Of a stretch of 30,862 bases of DNA, positions 23,812-30,862 are shown in pieces. A program made the position numbers and the translations under genes. Positions within the stretch are counted from its first letter, which is position 1, and each line of letters opens with the position of its first letter. The DNA lies in NCBI GenBank assembly GCA_001775255.1, contig MFCJ01000133.1:1-30862 (forward strand). Direction: 5' to 3'. The notes under the pieces are model-generated. The model saw only the letters and a program-made list of their open reading frames with translations, had not been told where the DNA came from and did no database searches. The stretch comes from Candidatus Dadabacteria bacterium RIFCSPHIGHO2_12_FULL_53_21 (GTDB lineage Bacteria > Desulfobacterota_D > UBA1144 > Nemesobacterales > UBA2774).

Positions 23812-24510
23812 CTATTCAATTTCGGCTTCATGCGTCGTGGCAAGGGATATGTATATCGCCGACAGCACGGTAAATATAAATGCCTGGAGAAAAGACACAA
23901 ATATTCCGAGACCGATAAATATAGCGGGTATTATGTAATGAACCAGATTCGTGAAAACGCCCAGTATAAGGTGGTCCCCCGTTATGTTCATGAAGAGCCT
24001 CAGAGAAAGCGATACGGGGCGGACGAAATGGCTTATAACCTCGATTATAAACATCAGCGGAGCGAGAAATATCACGGGTCCCGCGAAATGCTTCAAATAA
24101 GCGAGCCCGTTTTCCTTAAACCCGTAAAAGTTATACATTACGAATATTACTAGCGCGCAGGCCACGGGCACGTTGAAATTCCCGGTCGGCGGCAGGAAAC
24201 CGGGGATAATCCCCAGAAAATTCGCGAACAAAATGAAGAAAAAAGAAGCGCCCAGGAGAGGGAAATACTTCTTGGCATTCTCTTTCGAGCCCAGCATGTT
24301 CGTGAACAAATCGAAAAGAAAGTCGATAGTGAGTATCTCGAAAATGGTCCTGATCGAGAACTTCTCATCCGGCAATACAGAATCTTCCTTTGAAAGCGCT
24401 TTCTTTATCGAGAACCCGGCGAGGGCAAGAAGAATGAGCACCAGTATCGAACCAAGTATATAGTCGTATTGTCCGAGTCCGATCAAGGTAAACCAACTAA
24501 AGTGTTCCAT
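23812..24510 (-). CDS. atpB: ATP synthase F0 subunit a
   Basis: A 232-residue membrane protein that provides the ion half-channels beside the c ring. The essential stator Arg is in SLSLRLFMNITGDHL; the last helices (FIFTVLSAIYISLATTHE) are conserved. Five to six hydrophobic helices are evident. It overlaps the atpI stop by 14 bases and precedes atpE by 54 bases, so it is co-transcribed with both. Confidence 0.95.
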   Translation of the reverse strand: MEHFSWFTLIGLGQYDYILGSILVLILLALAGFSIKKALSKEDSVLPDEKFSIRTIFEILTIDFLFDLFTNMLGSKENAKKYFPLLGASFFFILFANFLGIIPGFLPPTGNFNVPVACALVIFVMYNFYGFKENGLAYLKHFAGPVIFLAPLMFIIEVISHFVRPVSLSLRLFMNITGDHLILGVFTNLVHYIIPAIFIGLGIFVSFLQAFIFTVLSAIYISLATTHEAEIE

Positions 24511-24883
24511 CTTTACTCCCTCTCAAACTTTCTCCGATTATGACGATGACGACACCCGTGACCCCGATAAAAAACCCGTATAAGTTCACTTTGGCGAATA
24601 TGAATAACGCCGCTACTATCGCGATGAATACAGTCATTTTGAGTATAAATGCAAATATGCCGAAGCCCTTCGGATACGAATTCGCGATGAGGGCATTGAC
24701 GAGAAACCTTATCGCCATAAAATTTGCGGTAAACAGGATCCCCCCCGCAGCGGTTCCAACCGCGAGCTCTCTTGAGCCGACGAAATAGCAGACGACCATT
24801 AAAATTGCGGTTACCGCCAATCCGCTTCTTTCTACCCGTCCTATGCTCGGTATATTAATTAGACTCGCTGTCCTTTCCGTCAT
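24497..24883 (-). CDS. atpI: ATP synthase I-like membrane protein
   Basis: A 128-residue protein with four hydrophobic segments (about 22-37, 41-65, 76-95, 99-116) in the arrangement of the ATP synthase I family, which helps assemble the c ring or carry Mg2+. Sequence similarity to a specific AtpI is modest and the call leans on position: it overlaps atpZ by 29 bases and atpB by 14. Confidence 0.72.
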   Translation of the reverse strand: MTERTASLINIPSIGRVERSGLAVTAILMVVCYFVGSRELAVGTAAGGILFTANFMAIRFLVNALIANSYPKGFGIFAFILKMTVFIAIVAALFIFAKVNLYGFFIGVTGVVIVIIGESLRGSKDGTL

Positions 24884-25055
24884 TTACCCGTTTTATCATC
24901 CTCAGTAGAATATTGAACCCCGCGAAACCCCCGGCTAACAAGCCTATCATCGTGAACCACGGGGTCTTGGTTCCGACCAGTTTATCGACGTAATGTCCGA
25001 GCAGTAACCCGGCTATGACCGAAAACCCGAGCTCGAACCCGATGGCGATAAACAT
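24855..25055 (-). CDS. atpZ: AtpZ-like small membrane protein
   Basis: A 66-residue protein with two helices joined by a short loop: FELGFSVIAGLLLGHYVDKLVGTKTP, then WFTMIGLLAGGFAGF, which is the AtpZ (ATPase gene 1) pattern. It is the first gene of the F0 group and overlaps atpI. No ribosome-binding site is visible before the ATG, and the frame extends about 14 codons upstream without another standard start. It begins 50 bases after hemL on the same strand. Confidence 0.78.
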   Translation of the reverse strand: MFIAIGFELGFSVIAGLLLGHYVDKLVGTKTPWFTMIGLLAGGFAGFNILLRMIKRVNDGKDSESN

Positions 25056-25105
25056 CAGCCATTTATATTTTCCGTCACTCTTAACGGTACGTCCCCCCTA
25101 TAATA

Positions 25106-26395
25106 TCAGACCGCCTTAAGAGCTTTATGCACAACGTCAAGCGTACGATCGACGTCCCTGTCAGTATGGGCCAGCGAAAGAAAAACCGCCTCGAACTGAG
25201 AAGGCGGAAACATAATACCAGCCCTGAGTAAATTTTCAAAAAATTTCGAATACTTTTTTGTATCGCTTTTGAGCACTGTCCTGTAATCCACAGGATTTGG
25301 TTCCGTAAAAAATATCGTAAACATCGATTCAACGGAGTTGACACAGGCACTAATTCCCAGTTCTTTTATTATTTCCTTTATCCCTTCGACCATATTCAGG
25401 GAGAGCCCCCGAAGCTTCTTATAATTCCCCGGTTCTTTTAGTTTCCTGAGGGTTGCGAGCCCGGCGGCCATTGCGAGAGGGTTCCCGGAGAGCGTCCCTG
25501 CCTGGTACATGGGGCCCAAAGGGGCTACCATGCTCATTATATCCTTCTTTCCTCCGAATGCCCCCACCGGGAGCCCTCCTCCTATGATTTTCCCGAGACA
25601 GGTGATGTCAGGCTTTACCCCGTATTTATGCTGGGCCCCGCCCATGCCGAGCCTGAAGCCCGTTATCACCTCGTCGAAAATGAGGAGTGAACCCGAATCG
25701 CGTGTAATCTTCCTCAGGCCTTCCAAAAAGCCATCCGCCGGGGGGACTACACCCATGTTGGCAGCCACGGGCTCAATGATCACGGCTGCTATCTTGTCAC
25801 GGTATTTATCATACAGCCCCCTCACCGAGTCGAGATCGTTATAATTCGCCAGTAACGTCTTTTCCGTGAACGATTCGGGGACGCCCGGGCTGCTCGGCGT
25901 TCCGAACGTAGTCGCCCCGGATCCGGCCTGAACGAGAAGGTAATCGGCATGTCCGTGGTAACATCCTTCGAACTTAACTATATAGTCCCTCTTAGTATAG
26001 GCTCTCGCAAGGCGCACACCGCTCATAGTGGCTTCGGTGCCCGAGCTTGTCATCCTGACCATATCTATAGAAGGAAAGGCTTTAACTATAAGCTTGGCTA
26101 ACTCTATCTCATCCTCGCACGGAGCGCCGTAGCTGGTGCCCTTCTCAGCCGCCTTCTTGACCGCTCTAACCACCGCGGGCGCCGCATGGCCCAGGATCAG
26201 CGGTCCCCAGGAGGACATGTAATCCGTGTATTTATTCCCGTCTGCGTCGTAAATATATTGGCCCTTGCCCCTGGATATGAAGACAGGCGTGCCCGATACG
26301 GCTTTGAATGATCTAACGGGACTATTAACGCCGCCAGGCATAAGTTGTTCGGCGGTTTTATACAGTTTCTTCGATTTTGTGAGTCGGAGTTTCAT
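25106..26395 (-). CDS. hemL: Glutamate-1-semialdehyde 2,1-aminomutase
   Basis: A 429-residue PLP-dependent aminotransferase-fold enzyme that makes 5-aminolevulinate for haem and related tetrapyrroles in the C5 pathway. Family motifs are the N-terminal AEQLMPGGVNSPVRSFK, SSGTEATMSGVRLAR, LIFDEVITGFR and the PLP lysine in CLGKIIGGGLPVGAFGG. Length and motif order are normal. It precedes the F0 genes by 50 bases, so readthrough into atpZ is likely; that links respiration-related cofactor synthesis with the ATP synthase only by position. Confidence 0.95.
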   Translation of the reverse strand: MKLRLTKSKKLYKTAEQLMPGGVNSPVRSFKAVSGTPVFISRGKGQYIYDADGNKYTDYMSSWGPLILGHAAPAVVRAVKKAAEKGTSYGAPCEDEIELAKLIVKAFPSIDMVRMTSSGTEATMSGVRLARAYTKRDYIVKFEGCYHGHADYLLVQAGSGATTFGTPSSPGVPESFTEKTLLANYNDLDSVRGLYDKYRDKIAAVIIEPVAANMGVVPPADGFLEGLRKITRDSGSLLIFDEVITGFRLGMGGAQHKYGVKPDITCLGKIIGGGLPVGAFGGKKDIMSMVAPLGPMYQAGTLSGNPLAMAAGLATLRKLKEPGNYKKLRGLSLNMVEGIKEIIKELGISACVNSVESMFTIFFTEPNPVDYRTVLKSDTKKYSKFFENLLRAGIMFPPSQFEAVFLSLAHTDRDVDRTLDVVHKALKAV

Positions 26396-26493
26396 TTCCG
26401 CAAACAGGAGTGGGGATCAAAAACAGCCTGTAGTAAACATGGATTATCCCAGGGTGTCAAGTAATTATGGACTATGGAAGCATATCGCCGGAT

Positions 26494-26530
26494 AAAAAAA
26501 AGAGAGAAACCCCGATACGGGGTTTCTCTC
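26494..26530 (-). terminator. Strong terminator after the Pal/CpoB cluster
   Basis: Perfect 13-base arms (GAGAGAAACCCCG at 26502-26514 and its complement at 26518-26530) close a three-base loop, with eight A at 26494-26501 giving a U tract on the minus strand. It lies about 80 bases after the last gene of the cluster and before hemL. Confidence 0.9.
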
Positions 26531-26611
26531 CGTAATTTAACCTCATCGTTCCGGTTACCCGGGAACCATGAGAAATCTCTTATATTCAAGCGATCAGGTC
26601 AAGCTTATATT

Positions 26612-27382
26612 TTAGTTGGCGTACTGAAATATAAGTCTTGCACCTACTTTCGCAGTCGGCGATGTTACTACGAAGTGAGCCCTTCTGTTAAGCTGATAGG
26701 CTTCTTCGGTCGTTCCCGCGCCGAACTGTGTTGTTTCACCGCCGCTTGCAGTCGTTACCCTGGCCGGGTCGATACCCAGCTGGACGAGAAACGCCTTCGT
26801 TGAGTCGGCCCTTCTCTGAGCAAGCTTCAGGTTGTATGCAGGTGTACCCCTGATGTCCGCATACCCTTCAATCAATACAGTCAGATTGGCATCTGCCTGT
26901 AAGGTCGCCGCGTTTTCTTCGAGCACCGCTGCAGCATCCGGCCTTATGTTGTACTTATCGAAGTCAAAGAATATATCTTTGAGTTCGGGTGCCGGTGGCG
27001 GGGGTGGCGGAGGCGGCGGGGGTGGTGGTACTGCACATTTTAGTTTCGCTTCATCTGCCTTTGCCTTAGCATCGATCAGCATTCTGCGAGCTTCGAGCTC
27101 ACTGCAGAACTCACTCGCGAGGGCTTTACCCTTTGCTAGTGCTGATTCAGCGGCTGCCAGTTCGTCTTCACCACAAGGGGCTCCGCAATAATCGCCTCTT
27201 GTAGGATCGTCACCACATACACGCTGCTTACATTGCTCACAAGTAGCTTTCGCTTCAGCTGTAGCCGATTCAGCAGCTGCCAGCTCTTTCGTCGGCGGGG
27301 GTGTCGCGCAGCTAGCCAGATAGAGCAATGCAACAACTAACAAGGGAAGGCCCAAAAACAGGATTTGCTTATCCCTTTTCAT
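26612..27382 (-). CDS. Pal-like OmpA-domain lipoprotein with Cys-rich region and polyproline linker
   Basis: A 256-residue lipoprotein. The signal ends in LASC with lipidated Cys25. Residues 30-116 hold seven more Cys (48, 51, 56, 66, 70, 93, 116) and a repeated ELAAAESA (33-40 and 74-81). A run of 12 Pro (119-130) links to a C-terminal OmpA/Pal peptidoglycan-binding domain (IFFDFDKYNIRPDA, IEGYADIRGTPAYN, LAQRRADSTKAFL). It should tether the outer membrane to the cell wall. AAAGGAGGTG precedes the ATG. It is the third gene of the cluster, 60 bases after the CpoB-like gene. Confidence 0.88.
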   Translation of the reverse strand: MKRDKQILFLGLPLLVVALLYLASCATPPPTKELAAAESATAEAKATCEQCKQRVCGDDPTRGDYCGAPCGEDELAAAESALAKGKALASEFCSELEARRMLIDAKAKADEAKLKCAVPPPPPPPPPPPPAPELKDIFFDFDKYNIRPDAAAVLEENAATLQADANLTVLIEGYADIRGTPAYNLKLAQRRADSTKAFLVQLGIDPARVTTASGGETTQFGAGTTEEAYQLNRRAHFVVTSPTAKVGARLIFQYAN

Positions 27383-27442
27383 TCTACTGCACCTCCTTTA
27401 AGAGTTTTTTGAGTACTTAACGAGTACATAATAATAAACAGT

Positions 27443-28177
27443 TTAACGCTCAACTGCAAGTTCCGAAATTTTTTCTTTTGCCGTCTTAGCTTCATCAGAA
27501 TTCGGATACTTATCTATCAGCGTCTGGAAGAACAATTTGGCCTCTTCCTGCTTGCCGATTTCGACTAAAGACATGCCCTGTTTTAAGTACGCAAGGGGCA
27601 CCCTCTGGTCCTTGGGATACGTATCTATGAACCTCTGATATTCGAGTATCGATTCTTCGAACTGCCCTTCCCTGTAATAGGATTCCGCAATCCAGTAGGT
27701 CGCGTCATTGGCTTTCGCGGATTTGGGGTATCTGGACAGGTATTCCTTGAACTTCGCCCTCGAACCCTCGTAATTGCCGTCGCTCAGCTCAGTATAACCC
27801 TCATTGAACATAACCTCTTCTGTATTGACCGATGCCGTCTCGGAGGGTATTTGCGCATGGGATCCGGATTCCGTTACAGGCGGTGCGGAGCCCAGGGTAA
27901 GCTGATTGACCTTCGAGTCGAGTTTTGAGTAAGCCTGGTTTAACTCTGCAATCTTGGCCTCGAGCTGATAAACCTTCTCCCTCAACTCTACGTCCGTACC
28001 CGTGGTGGTCGATTCTGTCTGGTCTATCGTTTTAACCTCGTTTGACAGCCTCTCCACCTTGGCTTCAAGCCTGGTCTGACGGGCGTAAACGCTGCTGACA
28101 TCGCTCTGAGTAGCCACACAACCTAAAGACATAATAGAAATCACCGCCACCATAATGTTAATTGCTTTTGCGTGCAT
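27443..28177 (-). CDS. CpoB/YbgF-like TPR lipoprotein
   Basis: A 244-residue exported protein with a lipobox-like ISIMSLGC (Cys20). A coiled coil (about 30-93, heptad-rich LEAKVERLSNEVKTI) leads to TPR repeats typical of the tol-pal accessory protein: FNEGYTELSDGNYEGSRAKF, YWIAESYYREGQFEESI and AYLKQGMSLVEIGKQEEA. In E. coli the homologue coordinates outer-membrane constriction with peptidoglycan synthesis. It starts nine bases after the stop of the upstream Pal-like gene; no tolQRAB genes are in the window. Confidence 0.85.
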   Translation of the reverse strand: MHAKAINIMVAVISIMSLGCVATQSDVSSVYARQTRLEAKVERLSNEVKTIDQTESTTTGTDVELREKVYQLEAKIAELNQAYSKLDSKVNQLTLGSAPPVTESGSHAQIPSETASVNTEEVMFNEGYTELSDGNYEGSRAKFKEYLSRYPKSAKANDATYWIAESYYREGQFEESILEYQRFIDTYPKDQRVPLAYLKQGMSLVEIGKQEEAKLFFQTLIDKYPNSDEAKTAKEKISELAVER

Positions 28178-28186
28178 AGGTCATAC

Positions 28187-28885
28187 CTAGAAACTGGGAG
28201 AACCAACCGCCGGGACGAAATGCGCCCTTCTGTTCTGCTGGTAATCATATTCACCCGTACCCACTGCGAACTGTTCGGTCTCTCCTTTGCTTATAGGCTG
28301 CACCTTGGAAGGCGAAATTCCGAGCCCAACCAGATAATTCGATACAGATTCGGCTCTCCTTTGGCCCAGGGCCAGATTATATTCCTCCGTGCCCCTCACG
28401 TCACAATAACCTTCTATTACTACAACCTGAAACTTGTCTCCGCTATTCCTAATTATACTTGCATTTTGGTCAAGCACCGGCTTGGCGTCAATTCGTACGG
28501 CAGATTGGTCATAATCGAAGAATATGTCGACCATCCCGTATTGCGAACCGGCCGGACTCAAATCCTGCAGGCTCCCTTCATCCGCTGTCTGTGCATAAGC
28601 CTGACTTTTCGCCTTCCCTTCGGCTTCTATGGCCTTGAACCTGGCTTCTTCCAGAAGCTGGCGGGCGGCGTCCTTGTTTCCTGCTGCCATCATTTCCTTC
28701 GCTTTTTCAATTAATTCTTCAGCGGCCTGATATTCCGGCAGGCCTTCAGCGCCTGCATCCTTTGCCGCCTGTAAGGCAGCCTCTGCATCGGCCATTTCTT
28801 TATCCAGATTCGATCCGCAACCAATCGCAAGCACCAACGTAAGTACAAAACAAATACTTAAAGCACGTAACAACAGCCTTTCCAT
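28187..28885 (-). CDS. Pal-like OmpA-domain lipoprotein with N-terminal helical region
   Basis: A 232-residue lipoprotein with a signal ending LAIGC (Cys23). An Ala/Glu-rich helical region (about 28-95, DUF4398-like, with EAALQAAKDAG and AARQLLEEARFKAIEAE) is followed by an OmpA/Pal domain (IFFDYDQSAVRIDA, IEGYCDVRGTEEYN, LGQRRAESVSNYL, NRRAHF). It is the first gene of the cluster. AGGAGG lies seven bases before the ATG, and a promoter is seen upstream. Together with the Cys-rich paralogue it makes two Pal-type proteins flanking one CpoB-like protein. Confidence 0.9.
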   Translation of the reverse strand: MERLLLRALSICFVLTLVLAIGCGSNLDKEMADAEAALQAAKDAGAEGLPEYQAAEELIEKAKEMMAAGNKDAARQLLEEARFKAIEAEGKAKSQAYAQTADEGSLQDLSPAGSQYGMVDIFFDYDQSAVRIDAKPVLDQNASIIRNSGDKFQVVVIEGYCDVRGTEEYNLALGQRRAESVSNYLVGLGISPSKVQPISKGETEQFAVGTGEYDYQQNRRAHFVPAVGSPSF

Positions 28886-28923
28886 TAAGCTCCTCCTGAT
28901 TGTAATGAAACTTATACCTGAGA

Positions 28924-28952
28924 TAATTACATTATTTTGGTTGTTAAGTCAA
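28924..28952 (-). promoter_or_regulatory. Promoter for the Pal/CpoB cluster
   Basis: On the minus strand, TTGACT (28947-28952, 5/6) and TAATTA (28924-28929, 4/6) are exactly 17 bases apart, 38 bases before the start codon. The surrounding gap 28886-29065 is very AT-rich and holds no gene. Confidence 0.55.
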
Positions 28953-29065
28953 GACATTTTAATCAAAATTGTGTTAAATCTCAAATAAAAATGGAGAATT
29001 TTTAAACCAAATAATCGCTACCAAATCCCCCGCCGAAGTGCTATTATTAAAATCAGGGGGCATAT

Positions 29066-29854
29066 ATGCCGAATCACCTTAAAATACCGGCTTTTGTAAG
29101 GTTCTTTTTATTTCTCCAGCTTCTGCTGATAATATTCAATATCGACTCCGGACACACGGGAACCATTGACGGCAACGAGACACTGCTGCCTCTAACCCCC
29201 ATAAACGACTCGGTATTTGTCGACATAACGGACGATAAAAAACCGGATATCATTCTCAAGGAAGAAGCGGAGAGGAAGTCGCTAGCGGACTTTGAGGATT
29301 TTCTTCAAAACACGCGCAATGTTTATTTCACCATCTGGCTTATACGCATAGCCCAGGTAAACATGCTGGATATAAACAGAAAAGAACAGCAAGTAGTAAT
29401 AAATCCGCTCAGGTGGTGGAAGAACTTGCTGGGGTTCCAGAATGACGGCAAGAGAAGGGGAGATTTCGAGTGGAAGGACGGAGACAGGTTCAAAACGAAC
29501 TGGATCGCCCACCCCGCATTCGGGGCCTATACCTATCTTTACTACAGGTCCAAGGGCTACGACCGTTTCACGTCCGCCTTCGGCTCAGTCGTCCAGAGCA
29601 CGCTATTCGAATATACGATAGAGGGAGTAATACAATCGCCCTCGATCCACGACCTCGTCATCACACCGGGCATAGGCGTTCCCGCGGGAATCATTCTCGA
29701 AGAGACGTCCAACTTGCTTGCTTCGAGCGACAGCGGGTTTTTGAACGCCCTCGGGTACGTCATTAACCCGATGAAAATTATAGTTCCCGACCGGGATAAC
29801 GTAAATTTGAGCCCGCTCGTGAGCGGACAGGTCGTTATCGGGTTCCAGTGGTAG
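29066..29854 (+). CDS. DUF3943 family envelope protein
   Basis: A 262-residue protein with an N-terminal hydrophobic export segment (about 10-25, VRFFLFLQLLLIIFNI). Its core matches the DUF3943 pattern: FKTNWIAHPAFGAYTYLYYR, FGSVVQSTLFEYTIEG, QSPSIHDLVITPGIGVPAG and a final aromatic VVIGFQW typical of outer-membrane proteins. The family is associated with the outer membrane but has no known function. It diverges from the Pal/CpoB cluster. The start at 29066 follows GGGGG at a usable distance. Confidence 0.75.
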   Translation: MPNHLKIPAFVRFFLFLQLLLIIFNIDSGHTGTIDGNETLLPLTPINDSVFVDITDDKKPDIILKEEAERKSLADFEDFLQNTRNVYFTIWLIRIAQVNMLDINRKEQQVVINPLRWWKNLLGFQNDGKRRGDFEWKDGDRFKTNWIAHPAFGAYTYLYYRSKGYDRFTSAFGSVVQSTLFEYTIEGVIQSPSIHDLVITPGIGVPAGIILEETSNLLASSDSGFLNALGYVINPMKIIVPDRDNVNLSPLVSGQVVIGFQW

Positions 29855-29922
29855 AAGTGGTTCTTCATCCGGAAATTCAGCTGGAAAATGCCGGCCTGTA
29901 AAACGAGCCTCGGGGGAAGACG

Positions 29923-30507
29923 ATGAGCAAAGAAGAAGGTCGGGCGGTCGCGGGCGCGTTCTGGTCTCATTCCCCGGTGGTTGCAATTACAAGTACCTGG
30001 CAGGGGAAGCCGAACGGACAGATAGCGGTTACGGCAGTTACGTCATCCATCGTGCATTTCATACCGAGACTCCTCGTCGGGATATGGAAAGGCAATTATA
30101 CGCACGAATTCATAGTTAACAGCGGGGCGTTCACGATTCACCTGCTGAGACCCGACCAGCTTGGCCTTGTAAGGAACTTCGGGTTCTATACGGGCAGGGA
30201 CAGGAACAAGTTCGAGAACGTGCATTACAGGACGGGCGTTACCGGCAGCCCCGTGCTCACGGACGCGCACTCCTTCGCCGAATGCAGGGTGATCAATGCG
30301 ATGGACGGAGGGGACATGACGGCGTTCCTGGTTAGCGTGGAAGAGGGCGGCATAATGAGCAGGGGCCAGTGGATGACCCTCAGCCATTTTTACTCGGACG
30401 CTCCCGCCGAATGGATCGAGGAATACGGAGAGAAGCTCTCCCGCTCCGTCGCATTTTCCCTCAACCTGATCCACAACATAGACTATTCGCCCTGGGAGCC
30501 CCGATAA
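29923..30507 (+). CDS. Flavin-reductase-like FMN-binding protein
   Basis: A 194-residue protein of the flavin reductase-like split-barrel family. It has the typical opening SPVVAITSTWQGKPNGQIAV, then SSIVHFIPRLLVGIWKGNYT and FIVNSGAFTIHLLRPDQ. Members bind FMN and reduce flavins or act as small oxidoreductases; the partner is unknown. The gene lies 68 bases after the DUF3943 gene on the same strand, with GGGGGAAG before the ATG, so the two may be co-transcribed. Confidence 0.82.
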   Translation: MSKEEGRAVAGAFWSHSPVVAITSTWQGKPNGQIAVTAVTSSIVHFIPRLLVGIWKGNYTHEFIVNSGAFTIHLLRPDQLGLVRNFGFYTGRDRNKFENVHYRTGVTGSPVLTDAHSFAECRVINAMDGGDMTAFLVSVEEGGIMSRGQWMTLSHFYSDAPAEWIEEYGEKLSRSVAFSLNLIHNIDYSPWEPR

Positions 30508-30566
30508 TTCTTCTTACTGCGCCGGGCCGCAAGGTTTCCCGACCCGCACACAATTAGATAGTTGTC

Positions 30567-30862
30567 TTAGCGCGGCTCCGGCACGACGTCAATCGTCATT
30601 CGTTTACCTGCCCTGATTATAACGAGCTCAACCGGTACTCCCGGTTTAGATACCGCGAGCGCGCTCAGATAATCATATGCATTTTCTATCTTGATCCCGT
30701 CGAGCTCGATTATCGTGTCATTCTTCGCAAGCCCCGATTTCTCGGCGGGACTGTCCTTTTTTACGCCGGAGAGCCGCACTCCTTTTTCACGGCTCGAATA
30801 ATCGGGCATTGTTCCCAGGTATACATTCAGCCCGGGCGGTCCCTTATACGCCGCGCTCTCTC
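30567..30862 (-). CDS. C-terminal PDZ part of an M28-type peptidase, cut by window edge
   Basis: The frame is open to the right edge, so this is only the end of a larger protein. The visible 97 residues include YKGPPGLNVYLGTMPDYSSR and a PDZ domain (GVRLSGVKKDSPAEKSGLAK, NDTIIELDGIKIENAYDYL), the arrangement seen at the C-terminus of M28-family peptidases with PDZ domains. The catalytic part is outside the window, so activity cannot be checked. The internal ATG at 30809 is not the start. Confidence 0.75.
   Translation of the reverse strand, partial: ESAAYKGPPGLNVYLGTMPDYSSREKGVRLSGVKKDSPAEKSGLAKNDTIIELDGIKIENAYDYLSALAVSKPGVPVELVIIRAGKRMTIDVVPEPR

Noticed and set aside
26832..27191. Plus-strand open frame with a polyglycine run
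   Set aside because: The glycine run is the reverse reading of the polyproline linker of the Pal-like gene.
1..30862. CRISPR arrays, insertion sequences, rRNA or toxin-antitoxin pairs
   Set aside because: No regularly spaced repeats, transposase or integrase motifs, rRNA or paired small stress genes were seen on either strand.

Overview
The window reads as a chromosomal segment of a Gram-negative, probably uncultured bacterium. Evidence for an outer membrane is a Pal/CpoB-type lipoprotein cluster, several lipoboxes and a DUF3943 protein. NtrBC-type sigma-54 regulation, a MetX/MetW/MetY methionine route, a two-domain ThyX and heavy use of AGG/AGA arginine and ATA isoleucine codons would suit a deltaproteobacteria-like or candidate-phylum lineage (for example Dadabacteria-like). 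That placement is a guess; no rRNA is present. Almost all of the sequence is protein-coding, with one intact tRNA and no CRISPR array, transposase or integrase.

Left part (1-6350): the end of a small membrane protein, a helix-hairpin-helix protein resembling the front of PolX without its polymerase, the minus-strand operon metY-metX-metW (homocysteine synthesis from acetylhomoserine), and a membrane-anchored SGNH hydrolase.

Islet (about 6351-10060): two translationally coupled minus-strand genes, a large GT4 glycosyltransferase with a helical C-terminal domain and a GH130 enzyme. They lie between an intact tRNA-Ala(GGC) gene and a decayed 47-nt copy of that tRNA's 3' half in direct orientation. 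Arginine codon use differs from the neighbours. This looks like a small tRNA-targeted integration that has lost, or never carried, an integrase.

Middle (10100-22900): homoserine dehydrogenase (its product feeds MetX), an NtrB/NtrC-like pair, RNase III, a periplasmic SIMPL protein, a DUF971 gene with a possible frameshift, a sirtuin homologue lacking the catalytic His, a tandem-domain ThyX, a pentapeptide-repeat protein, XseA without XseB, a degenerate acyl-CoA-synthetase-like protein, and the CCA-adding enzyme.

Right part (22890-30862): a minus-strand run hemL-atpZ-atpI-atpB-atpE (membrane half of the ATP synthase only, with a c subunit carrying Na+-type residues), closed by a strong hairpin. 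Then come a lipoprotein, a three-gene envelope cluster (Pal-like, CpoB-like, second Cys-rich Pal-like), a DUF3943 protein, a flavin-reductase-like protein, and the C-terminal PDZ part of an M28-type peptidase cut by the window edge. No single large new system stands out. The best leads are the tRNA-bounded glycan islet, the His-less sirtuin expressed from an almost leaderless promoter, the split-motif ThyX, and the degenerate AMP-binding protein.
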